Source of the DNA: Clostridiales bacterium
GTDB lineage: Bacteria; Bacillota; Clostridia; Lachnospirales; Anaerotignaceae
NCBI GenBank assembly: GCA_019423725.1
Contig: JAHZAW010000018.1
Location: forward strand, 1-8,118
Direction: 5' to 3'
DNA length: 8,118 nucleotides
Each line of letters opens with the position of its first letter. Positions within the stretch are counted from its first letter, which is position 1. This document shows, piece after piece, positions 1 to 5,728 of this stretch. The position numbers and the translations under genes were made by a program. The notes under the pieces are model-generated. The model had not been told where the DNA came from and did not search any database. It saw only the letters and a list, made by a program, of their open reading frames with translations.

Positions 1-279
1 ATCCTCTATCTGAGCATGGATGACAGAAACCGCACTGACTGACTCTGTTACTGCAATGCCAACACCGTTCCTATCCAGTATGCTTCCCCTTTTGGGTGCA
101 ATAAGTCTATCCCTGGTCTGCTGTTCGTATGCCCTGCTTTGATATTCCTCTGCCTTAAACAGCATTATATATCCCACACGAAAGCCCAGGACAACCAAAG
201 ATACGACCACAACTGCCAAAATAAGCAGAAGTCTTTTTTTGCTCCTGAAACTGAGCTTATCCAATAGAATCATATCCAT
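1..279 (-). CDS. Class B penicillin-binding protein, N-terminal part (SpoVD/FtsI type), runs off the left edge
   Basis: Translating the minus strand from the ATG at 279 gives 93 codons open to the edge. A short basic N-terminus (KKR, residues 14-16) precedes one membrane helix (about 17-40). The RGSILDRNG motif at 64-72 is the hallmark at the start of the class B PBP dimerisation domain. The transpeptidase domain lies outside the window. Family role: single-pass membrane D,D-transpeptidase that crosslinks peptidoglycan at the septum or in the forespore. As the second PBP after mraZ-rsmH-ftsL it occupies the place of spoVD in the B. subtilis cluster, so a SpoVD role is possible by synteny only. 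An in-frame TAA lies at 292-294, so the start is the ATG at 279 or the one at 273. Neither has a good ribosome binding site: a GGAG lies about 28 nt upstream, too far away. A terminator separates it from the preceding gene, and no convincing promoter is visible in 280-370. Confidence 0.9.
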   Translation of the reverse strand, partial: MDMILLDKLSFRSKKRLLLILAVVVVSLVVLGFRVGYIMLFKAEEYQSRAYEQQTRDRLIAPKRGSILDRNGVGIAVTESVSAVSVIHAQIED

Positions 280-370
280 AATACCAAATTGTTAAATATA
301 TTTGTATTCTCCATTGGATATGAGAAAATCTATGACTGTTTTTAGTCACAGCTTCGCCAATCTGCGGACA

Positions 371-399
371 TAAAAAAACCGGCATTTTTATGCCGGTTT
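371..399 (-). terminator. Intrinsic terminator after the unknown membrane gene
   Basis: Arms at 376-385 and 390-399 form a perfect 10-bp stem with a 4-nt loop. Read on the minus strand, the stem ends in a run of U that continues to 372. It begins 5 nt past the stop codon of the 405-1040 gene and should separate that gene from the downstream PBP gene. Confidence 0.88.
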
Positions 400-404
400 G
401 ACTT

Positions 405-1040
405 TTAAAGGGCATCAGTGCCTATATCCTGGCCGCTTGTGATTATCGTACATTGATGCTCATCATTTACTGAAATTTTATATCCATATTTATTTTCATT
501 TCCGTTTTCATCGTTCCAGGCAAAGGCTGCGAAATATTCCATCTCTTCTCCCGGAACAAATCCATAGGACCCCTTTGTTATGGAATCTTTATTTACACCC
601 AGTTCATTTACAAGATTATCTTCAGCATAAAGCGATGCTGTATAAGCTCTGTCATAGGCTTCCTGAAACGCCTGTGGGTCACTGATGCCTTCTTTATTAG
701 TATTATCAAGCAGGTTCTCTTTCAGCGGCATCATCACTACAGCCAGGCACACAGCCGTTATCATAACCGCACCCTTCATGGCGTTTTTACCAGTTTTAGG
801 AAGAAAAACCAAAGCTAAGGCTATAACTGATATAAATATGACTGCCATAAATATGCCGGCTTTCATCTCAGTGTCAAATATCCCCACAGGTATGACCCTG
901 GCTCCCGAGACTACCACAGACAAATAGGAAACAAAAGAAAATATACCATATATCCTGGCACTTTCTTCATCTTTCCTATACTTCACAAAATTATAAAGAA
1001 TGCCAGCAAAAATTATAAGACAAAAAACAAATAAAATCAT
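405..1040 (-). CDS. Membrane protein of unknown function with a C-terminal extracytoplasmic domain
   Basis: I do not recognise this 211-residue protein. Hydrophobic stretches at about 2-17, 31-52, 61-80 and 88-104 suggest four membrane helices. Positive charges after helix 1 (K20, R22, K23) and between helices 3 and 4 (K82, K85, K89) place those loops in the cytoplasm. The N-terminus and the hydrophilic C-terminal half (about 105-211) would then be outside. That half is acidic, rich in Asn, Asp and Glu, and has aromatic stretches (for example SYGF at 158-161, EMEYFAAFAW near 166-175). The start is well supported: an AAAGGAG ribosome binding site sits 8 nt upstream of the ATG. The gene lies between two class B PBP genes where the B. 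subtilis cluster has none, with a terminator on each side and a 16-bp palindrome upstream, so it is probably its own transcription unit. A link to the cell envelope is inference from position alone. Confidence 0.85.
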   Translation of the reverse strand: MILFVFCLIIFAGILYNFVKYRKDEESARIYGIFSFVSYLSVVVSGARVIPVGIFDTEMKAGIFMAVIFISVIALALVFLPKTGKNAMKGAVMITAVCLAVVMMPLKENLLDNTNKEGISDPQAFQEAYDRAYTASLYAEDNLVNELGVNKDSITKGSYGFVPGEEMEYFAAFAWNDENGNENKYGYKISVNDEHQCTIITSGQDIGTDAL

Positions 1041-1057
1041 AAATTCATCTCCTTTAA

Positions 1058-1073
1058 GTTAGTTATAACTAAC
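1058..1073. promoter_or_regulatory. Perfect 16-bp palindrome, candidate operator
   Basis: GTTAGTTATAACTAAC is identical to its own reverse complement over all 16 bases. It lies between the terminator of the division operon (1081-1106) and the ribosome binding site of the 405-1040 gene. Its centre contains TATAAC, which could serve as a -10 box on the minus strand, although the sequence 17-18 bases upstream is only a T-rich, poor -35. A dimeric repressor bound here would cover that promoter. The regulator is unknown. Confidence 0.55.
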
Positions 1074-1080
1074 ATTTCTA

Positions 1081-1106
1081 TAAAATAAAAATCCGTTTTC
1101 ACGGAT
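1081..1106 (-). terminator. Intrinsic terminator ending the mraZ-rsmH-ftsL-PBP operon
   Basis: A 6-bp stem (1091-1096 with 1101-1106) closes a 4-nt loop and is followed on the minus strand by TTTTATTTTA. It starts 17 nt after the PBP stop codon at 1123-1125. The stem is short, so some read-through into the next gene is possible. Confidence 0.78.
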
Positions 1107-1122
1107 CTTTATTCTTTTATTT

Positions 1123-3540
1123 CTAAGATACTACCTCTCCGCTTTTCTTGGTTGTGGTCACTACCTTTGGAGATGTAGAAGACGATGTACCTCCTGAGGC
1201 AGACGTACCGCCGGAAGAGCCGGACGTACCTGAATTTCCGGAAGCCGTTGAAGAGCTCTGTCCTGTTGAGGATGTACTGGTTCCTCCCGAAGTACCATCT
1301 GCAGAAGTGCCGCCTTGAATTCCGCTGTCCGTTACCTCAAGGGTTATGGTCACTTCACTGCCATTAGCCACATATTCTCCCTTTTGAGGGCTCTGGCTTA
1401 CAACTACGCCGCTTTCATCTCCGTTTACAACAGGGGAAAGTCCCGCCTCCATAAGAGCGCTCACCGCCTCATCATAGGTTCGTCCCATAACATTAGGCGT
1501 CTGTGTCATATTATCATCATTTGCTCCCTTGGTGACATAAAGTATTACCGTAGAGTCATCTGCTATCTCAGTGCCGGCATGGGGAACGCTGCTTGTAACA
1601 ACGCTTCCCTCTCCTACTACCTGATAGTTGAGTCCCTTCATGCTGAGATATACGATAGCATCATTTGTTGAATACTGGGTGAGGTCATCAAGTACTATGG
1701 TGCTTTCAGCTGTATCTGAACCCTCATCCACAGGTTCTGTCTTAGGTATTCCAAGATATTTGATTATGTTTTCAAGAAGTCCCTTGAGCATGGGGGCCGC
1801 TGATGTTGAACCTTCAGTATATACAGAAGGTCTGTCCAGTATGGCGATGGCGATTATCTCGGGGTTGTCAACAGGAAGGAAACCTACGAATGTTACAGTG
1901 TACTGCTCATTGGCACGGATTGACTGCTGGGCTGTACCTGTCTTTCCTCCGATGGCATATCCTTCGATCTTTGCCTTCTTACCTGTACCTGTATCAATAA
2001 CAGCCTGAAGGTATTTTCTTACTGTGTTACTTGTCTCCTCACTTATGACTTTTCTTACAAGTGTAGGAGTTTTCTCATATATTACTTCCCCATTGGAATC
2101 TATTATCTGTGAGACCACATAGGGCTGCATAAGATTTCCGCCATTGATAACTGCTGAAAACGCTGTTAATACCTGTATAGCTGTACAGTTGAATGACTGT
2201 CCGAAACTCATTGTCGCAAGTTCAACGGGTCCGATGGCATTTTCTGCAAACAGCAGCGTTGAAGCGGATTCTTCTCCGGGAAGGTCGATCCCAGTCTTTT
2301 CACCGAAACCAAATTCCCTCTGATACTTATAGAACAGGCTTACGCCCATCTTTTCACCAATATCCATCATGGCTACGTTACAGGAGTTTGCCAGAACATC
2401 TTCTACGGTCTGGGTTCCGTGTCCTGATGTCTGCCAGCAGCCTATTTCTCTGTCATATACAGTTTTTGAGCCGTTGCATACGAATGTATCATCCTCGCTT
2501 ATTATTCCCTCTTCAAGGGCAGCCGCAACTACCATGGGTTTATAAATAGAACCAGGCTCGAATGTATTTGTGATATTAAAGTTTTTCCAGCTTTCAGTGA
2601 GGTATTCCAGCTGTTCTTCATCGGTCATAGCATCCCACTTAGCAGCAAATTCCTCACTGGTATTCACAGCCGTTGGATCCGATGGAGAGTTGGAATCAAA
2701 TGATGGCGAATCTGCCATGGCATAAACCTCTCCTGTATTGGGGTTCATTACAAGTATCGCCGCATGCTGCGGGCTGTAATCAGCTACCGCCTGTGCAACG
2801 GCCTGTTCCGCATACTGCTGGATATTATAGTCCAGTGTCGTTACTACTGTAGCTCCATCCTTGGCATCTATCGTCTCTACAACAGCGGTAGAACCTCCGT
2901 CATAGGTCTTGAACTCCCTGCCGTTAACTCCTGAGAGAACAGAATTATATTTATTTTCAATTCCCCATGAGCTGTCTCCTCTTATGAAGCCTATTACATC
3001 CGAAGCTACACTTCCCAAAGGATAACTTCTATTTGTATCAGCTCCAAATACAACTCCCTTAAGGTCAAGGGCTTCTATTTCTTCCTTCTGCTCCCTGGAG
3101 AGTTTTTTAGCCAGTACCTTCCAATGGGTATCAGCCGCAGGAACTCCATTTTCATCGGTCACGATATAGGATTTCAGTGTATTATAATCAAGATTCAGAT
3201 AGTCGATGCCGGCGAGGGTAGATATTGTCTTTTCCTGCTCCTCAGCGTCATAATATCCAACCAGCACCCTGACGTCCAAAGCCAGGTCATATACCCTGGT
3301 TGATACCGCAAAGGCCTGATTATTTCTGTCCACTATAGAGCCTCGGTTGGCAACTATCGTCGTGTCATATCCTTCCGTCTGCTGCGTCTTGGCTGCGTTT
3401 TCATATTCCTCGCCCTTTACTACCTTTAAATATGCTATTCTTGCTATAAGAAGGGCAAAGGCTGCCGTCATGACAAAAAGAATAAGACGCTGGCGCCTTA
3501 TTCTTTTATTATTAATTTTTCTTTCTTTAATTCTGTTCAA
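1123..3540 (-). CDS. ftsI: Class B penicillin-binding protein with two PASTA domains (FtsI/PBP2B type)
   Basis: This 805-residue protein is a septal D,D-transpeptidase by family. A basic cytoplasmic N-terminus (1-17) and one membrane helix (about 18-40) precede RGSIVDRN (66-73) and the dimerisation domain. The transpeptidase domain carries all three active-site motifs: SIYK with nucleophile S331, SCN at 386-388 and KTG at 533-535. Two PASTA domains follow (about 614-672 and 679-737), then a Ser/Gly/Thr/Ala-rich tail of nearly 70 residues. B. subtilis PBP2B also has two PASTA domains and the same place after ftsL, so the division PBP is the best match; SpoVD is the alternative. The start is TTG: an in-frame TGA lies two codons upstream, and the first in-frame ATG is codon 24, inside the membrane helix. 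The gene begins 15 nt after ftsL, with only a weak ribosome binding site (AGGA or GGTGA), suggesting translational coupling. A long hairpin lies within codons 12-22. Confidence 0.95.
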   Translation of the reverse strand: MNRIKERKINNKRIRRQRLILFVMTAAFALLIARIAYLKVVKGEEYENAAKTQQTEGYDTTIVANRGSIVDRNNQAFAVSTRVYDLALDVRVLVGYYDAEEQEKTISTLAGIDYLNLDYNTLKSYIVTDENGVPAADTHWKVLAKKLSREQKEEIEALDLKGVVFGADTNRSYPLGSVASDVIGFIRGDSSWGIENKYNSVLSGVNGREFKTYDGGSTAVVETIDAKDGATVVTTLDYNIQQYAEQAVAQAVADYSPQHAAILVMNPNTGEVYAMADSPSFDSNSPSDPTAVNTSEEFAAKWDAMTDEEQLEYLTESWKNFNITNTFEPGSIYKPMVVAAALEEGIISEDDTFVCNGSKTVYDREIGCWQTSGHGTQTVEDVLANSCNVAMMDIGEKMGVSLFYKYQREFGFGEKTGIDLPGEESASTLLFAENAIGPVELATMSFGQSFNCTAIQVLTAFSAVINGGNLMQPYVVSQIIDSNGEVIYEKTPTLVRKVISEETSNTVRKYLQAVIDTGTGKKAKIEGYAIGGKTGTAQQSIRANEQYTVTFVGFLPVDNPEIIAIAILDRPSVYTEGSTSAAPMLKGLLENIIKYLGIPKTEPVDEGSDTAESTIVLDDLTQYSTNDAIVYLSMKGLNYQVVGEGSVVTSSVPHAGTEIADDSTVILYVTKGANDDNMTQTPNVMGRTYDEAVSALMEAGLSPVVNGDESGVVVSQSPQKGEYVANGSEVTITLEVTDSGIQGGTSADGTSGGTSTSSTGQSSSTASGNSGTSGSSGGTSASGGTSSSTSPKVVTTTKKSGEVVS
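3476..3507 (-). other. 14-bp hairpin with trailing U-run inside the 5' end of the PBP gene
   Basis: The arms at 3476-3489 and 3494-3507 are complementary at 13 of 14 positions. In the mRNA the remaining position is a G-U wobble, giving a continuous 14-bp stem with a 4-nt CCAG loop. The 3' arm ends in a UUUUU run. The stem begins 33 nt after the TTG start and covers codons 12-22, just before and into the membrane helix. Its shape resembles an intrinsic terminator or attenuator. Whether it acts, or is a by-product of coding basic and then hydrophobic residues, cannot be decided from the sequence. Confidence 0.5.
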
Positions 3541-3555
3541 TATTCACCATTCCTA

Positions 3556-4116
3556 TCAGCCTTTAAAGAAGAATTCCTTTAAAAGCTCTGCATTTAATTC
3601 AGGCATTTCGCTTGAGTCGTCACTGTACTGAACAGTATAACTCTGTTCAGGCACGCTTATAGTCTTTATCTGATAGCTCTGAGGCTCTGACATGCCAAGA
3701 TCATTGATCGCTCTGTTTTCTATGTAATCAAGATTGATCGTGTCGCTTATCTCAGATGCGAGTACGATATTCTCATTCTGCAATGTGCTGAGTTCGTTCT
3801 TAAGTGAAGATATCTGGTAACGCATTTCTGCCACTGAAGAGATGGCTGTGATAGTTATGACGCAGCAGAAAAATAAAACGCCTGCTGCTGCCACAAGCTG
3901 GATTCCCTTTAACACATTGGCTCTTCTCTCGCTTCTTTCCAAAGCGGCGAGTTTTTTCCTTCTTGCTTCTTCAAGTTCTCTTCTTTCCTCTTCTTTTCTT
4001 CTTCTCTCAAGATCGATCTCATAAGCGGCTGATGTATAGTTATATCTGTCGTAGTTATTATAACCCCTATGACTCCTATAGTCCATATAAGAAATTTCAT
4101 TTCCAGAATACGTCAT
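3556..4116 (-). CDS. ftsL: FtsL-like divisome protein with a long cytoplasmic N-terminus
   Basis: The 186-residue product is a bitopic membrane protein. A Tyr-rich segment (about 10-32) is followed by a highly charged Arg/Lys/Glu helix (about 34-66), one membrane helix (about 71-93), an extracytoplasmic coiled coil (about 95-127) and a FtsL/DivIC-like end (LDYIENRAINDLGMSEPQ, 129-146). FtsL forms a complex with DivIB and DivIC that controls septal peptidoglycan synthesis by FtsW and the class B PBP. The identification rests on this architecture and on position between rsmH and the PBP, because FtsL sequences diverge widely. It is longer than B. subtilis FtsL (about 117 residues), mainly because of the N-terminal part. 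The start ATG has AAGGAG about 11 nt upstream; M11 is a less likely alternative. Gaps are 22 nt to rsmH and 15 nt to the PBP gene. DivIC shares the same fold and is the main alternative. Confidence 0.85.
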   Translation of the reverse strand: MTYSGNEISYMDYRSHRGYNNYDRYNYTSAAYEIDLERRRKEEERRELEEARRKKLAALERSERRANVLKGIQLVAAAGVLFFCCVITITAISSVAEMRYQISSLKNELSTLQNENIVLASEISDTINLDYIENRAINDLGMSEPQSYQIKTISVPEQSYTVQYSDDSSEMPELNAELLKEFFFKG

Positions 4117-4138
4117 TTATTTCCGCTCTCCTTAAAGG

Positions 4139-5074
4139 TTAGATTTTTTCCATAATTCTTAATTTTGCGCTTCTTGCCCTTGGATTGGCTTCAAGCTCCT
4201 CATCCGAAGGCAGTATAGGCTTTCTTGTTATCACCTTTCCATCCGGCACCTTTCCGCATACGCATACGGGAAATTCCGGAGGGCAGGTACATGGATTTTC
4301 ATGTCTTCTCATTGCATTTTTGATTATACGGTCCTCAAGGGAATGGAATGTGATTATACACATCCTTCCTCCTTCTTTGAGCAGGCCGGTCATATCGTCA
4401 ACTGTTTTGTCCAGAATAGCAAGTTCTCCGTTGACTTCTATCCTTATTGCCTGAAAAGTTCTTTTGGCAGGGTGCGGGCCGTCCCGCCTCGCGCCTTTGG
4501 GCACGGCCTTTTTTATCACCTCGACCAGTTCATAAGTTGTATCTATAGGCTTCTTTTCTCTCTCAGCCACAATGAACTGAGCTATCCTTTTTGCCCATTT
4601 TTCTTCTCCGTATTTGAAGATTATGTCATTAAGTTCTTTTTCGGATTTTTCATTAACAACATTCCAGGCAGAATATGGTGCGCTTCTGTCCATTCTCATG
4701 TCCAGCGGAGCATCCTGCATATATGAAAAACCTCTGTCAGCTTCATCAAGCTGGTGGCTTGATACTCCAAGGTCCAAAATAAATCCGTCAATTTTTTCAA
4801 CGCCGATATTTTTAAGCATCTCAGCTGCATTATAAAAATTGCCGTGGATAGCTGTAAATCTATCGGAATATTCTTTAAGTCTTTCTCCAGCTGCTTCGAT
4901 GGCGTCGGTATCACGGTCTATGCCGTATAAATGTCCTCCGCCGCTGAGCCTTTTTGCAATTTCGAGACTGTGTCCTCCGCCTCCGAGGGTACCATCGACA
5001 TAAATGCCGTCAGGCCTGATGTTCAATCCGTCGATCGTTTCATTAAGAAGAACCGAAACATGATTAAATTCCAC
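4139..5074 (-). CDS. rsmH: 16S rRNA (cytosine(1402)-N(4))-methyltransferase RsmH
   Basis: RsmH (MraW) uses S-adenosylmethionine to methylate N4 of C1402 in the decoding centre of 16S rRNA, in the cytoplasm. Numbered from the chosen GTG start (311 residues), the protein shows the N-terminal HVSVLLNET block, the SAM-binding TLGGGGHS (29-36), GIDRD (51-55), DLGVSSHQLD (101-110), HPAKRTFQAIRIEVN (201-215), FHSLEDR (243-249) and the C-terminal NPRARSAKLR. Length is normal for the family. Four cysteines (262, 264, 271, 273) form a C-x-C, C-x-C cluster near the C-terminus. An upstream in-frame TTG at 5080 is possible, but an AGGAG lies 9 nt from the GTG and only 3 nt from the TTG, so GTG is preferred. 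It is the second gene of the mraZ operon, with 23 nt between the mraZ stop and this start. Confidence 0.97.
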   Translation of the reverse strand: MEFNHVSVLLNETIDGLNIRPDGIYVDGTLGGGGHSLEIAKRLSGGGHLYGIDRDTDAIEAAGERLKEYSDRFTAIHGNFYNAAEMLKNIGVEKIDGFILDLGVSSHQLDEADRGFSYMQDAPLDMRMDRSAPYSAWNVVNEKSEKELNDIIFKYGEEKWAKRIAQFIVAEREKKPIDTTYELVEVIKKAVPKGARRDGPHPAKRTFQAIRIEVNGELAILDKTVDDMTGLLKEGGRMCIITFHSLEDRIIKNAMRRHENPCTCPPEFPVCVCGKVPDGKVITRKPILPSDEELEANPRARSAKLRIMEKI

Positions 5075-5083
5075 TTTCAACCA

Positions 5084-5088
5084 CTCCT
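5084..5088 (-). promoter_or_regulatory. Ribosome binding site that decides the rsmH start
   Basis: AGGAG on the minus strand ends 9 nt before the GTG at 5074-5072 but only 3 nt before the upstream in-frame TTG at 5080-5078. The spacing favours initiation at GTG and gives the family-typical N-terminus MEFNHVSVLLNE. Confidence 0.7.
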
Positions 5089-5097
5089 ACATTTATA

Positions 5098-5526
5098 TCA
5101 GATGCCAAACAGTCCCATTGACTCAACGATGCTGTCATCAAGTCTGTCAGGATCACATTCAGTATCCCATTTATCCTTGCTCCATACCTCTATCCTTGAG
5201 CCTACTCCGGCTGAAACTACTTCTTTGACCAGTCCGGCATAGTTTCTAAGGGTCTGGGGTATTATTATCCTTCCCTGATTATCCACGTCACATTCGACTG
5301 CCCCGGAAAGGAAAAATCTTGTAAAGCGGCGGGCATCGGCATTAGCCAGGGGGAGCTGTTTAAGTTTTTCCTCAAATGCTTCCCATTCACTTCTGGGGTA
5401 AATGTACAGACATCTGTCTATACCTTTGGTAACGATGAAATGTTCTCCAAGGCCTTCTCTGAACTTGGCAGGAACTATAAGTCTTCCCTTTGCGTCAAGA
5501 CTATGTGTGTATTCTCCTATAAACAT
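5098..5526 (-). CDS. mraZ: MraZ, transcriptional regulator of the division and cell wall cluster
   Basis: The 142-residue product has the normal MraZ length. It carries two SpoVT-AbrB-like half-domains, each marked by a D-x-x-G-R motif: DAKGRLIVPAKFR at 11-23 and DNQGRIIIPQTLR at 82-94. MraZ forms a ring-shaped oligomer that binds tandem direct repeats in front of its own operon and represses it, as shown in E. coli. The window supplies a matching target: 10-bp repeats at 5581-5620, next to the promoter. The ATG has a GGGGGTG ribosome binding site 7 nt upstream. A leader of roughly 85-90 nt separates the predicted transcription start from the ATG. It is the first gene of the operon with rsmH, ftsL and the PASTA-PBP. 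Confidence 0.97.
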   Translation of the reverse strand: MFIGEYTHSLDAKGRLIVPAKFREGLGEHFIVTKGIDRCLYIYPRSEWEAFEEKLKQLPLANADARRFTRFFLSGAVECDVDNQGRIIIPQTLRNYAGLVKEVVSAGVGSRIEVWSKDKWDTECDPDRLDDSIVESMGLFGI

Positions 5527-5580
5527 CTCATCTCACCCCCGATCCTCTAATTATGGCACTGATAAGGTAAAACCGTTCAC

Positions 5581-5620
5581 TTTTCCTCTACTTTCTACCA
5601 CTTGCCACCACATATCACCA
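5581..5620 (-). promoter_or_regulatory. Tandem 10-bp direct repeats, probable MraZ boxes
   Basis: On the minus strand, three consecutive 10-mers each begin TGGT: TGGTGATATG (5620-5611), TGGTGGCAAG (5610-5601) and TGGTAGAAAG (5600-5591). A degenerate fourth (TAGAGGAAAA, 5590-5581) follows in the same register. The repeats start at the last base of the -10 box and cover the predicted transcription start. Direct repeats with a 10-bp period upstream of mraZ are the known MraZ target in E. coli (TGGG-type). The location predicts autorepression. Confidence 0.8.
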
Positions 5621-5648
5621 TTATAAAGAACTTTTTTATAAATTACAA
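5620..5648 (-). promoter_or_regulatory. Sigma-A-type promoter of the mraZ operon
   Basis: On the minus strand, TTGTAA (5648-5643) and a perfect TATAAT (5625-5620) are separated by 17 bases. The upstream flank is rich in A and T and could act as an UP element. Transcription should start near 5613, inside the MraZ repeats. Confidence 0.85.
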
Positions 5649-5673
5649 GTTATGTATACCTATTTTTTTCAAT

Positions 5674-5703
5674 AAAAAAAACAGCTGTTAAAAGCTGTTT
5701 TTT
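5674..5703 (-). terminator. Intrinsic terminator after lgt
   Basis: The core ACAGCT (5681-5686) pairs with AGCTGT (5693-5698) across a 6-nt loop. Flanking A and T runs extend the pairing to 11 bp (5676-5686 with 5693-5703). On the minus strand the stem ends in eight U. It lies 25 nt past the lgt stop and only about 25 nt upstream of the mraZ -35 box. The symmetrical A and T flanks would also allow action on the plus strand, but no plus-strand gene is present. Confidence 0.88.
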
Positions 5704-5728
5704 AGTCATATTTGATTGGTCATTTATT

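Noticed and set aside
300..330. Possible sporulation sigma-E-like -10 (AATACAAAT) before the second PBP gene
   Set aside because: No matching -35 element at the expected distance of about 14 bases, so the match is not better than chance.
1315..1671. Plus-strand open frame opposite the PASTA region of the PBP gene
   Set aside because: It is antisense to conserved PASTA coding sequence and has no family features. It is explained by the codon bias of the real gene.
3541..3550. Seven-codon mini-ORF (ATG GTG ...) overlapping the PBP start
   Set aside because: It has no properly spaced ribosome binding site and is too short to distinguish from chance.
3628..3650. Perfect 8-bp inverted repeat (CTGAACAG, CTGTTCAG) in ftsL
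   Set aside because: About one such repeat is expected by chance in a window of this size, and it is inside coding sequence with no U-run.
4465..4510. GC-rich, locally self-complementary patch inside rsmH
   Set aside because: It encodes the conserved PKGARRDGPHPAKRTF region of RsmH, so the base composition follows from the protein.
5581..5620. Tandem repeats considered as a CRISPR-like or satellite array
   Set aside because: The units are 10 bp with no spacers, and position and period fit MraZ binding sites instead.
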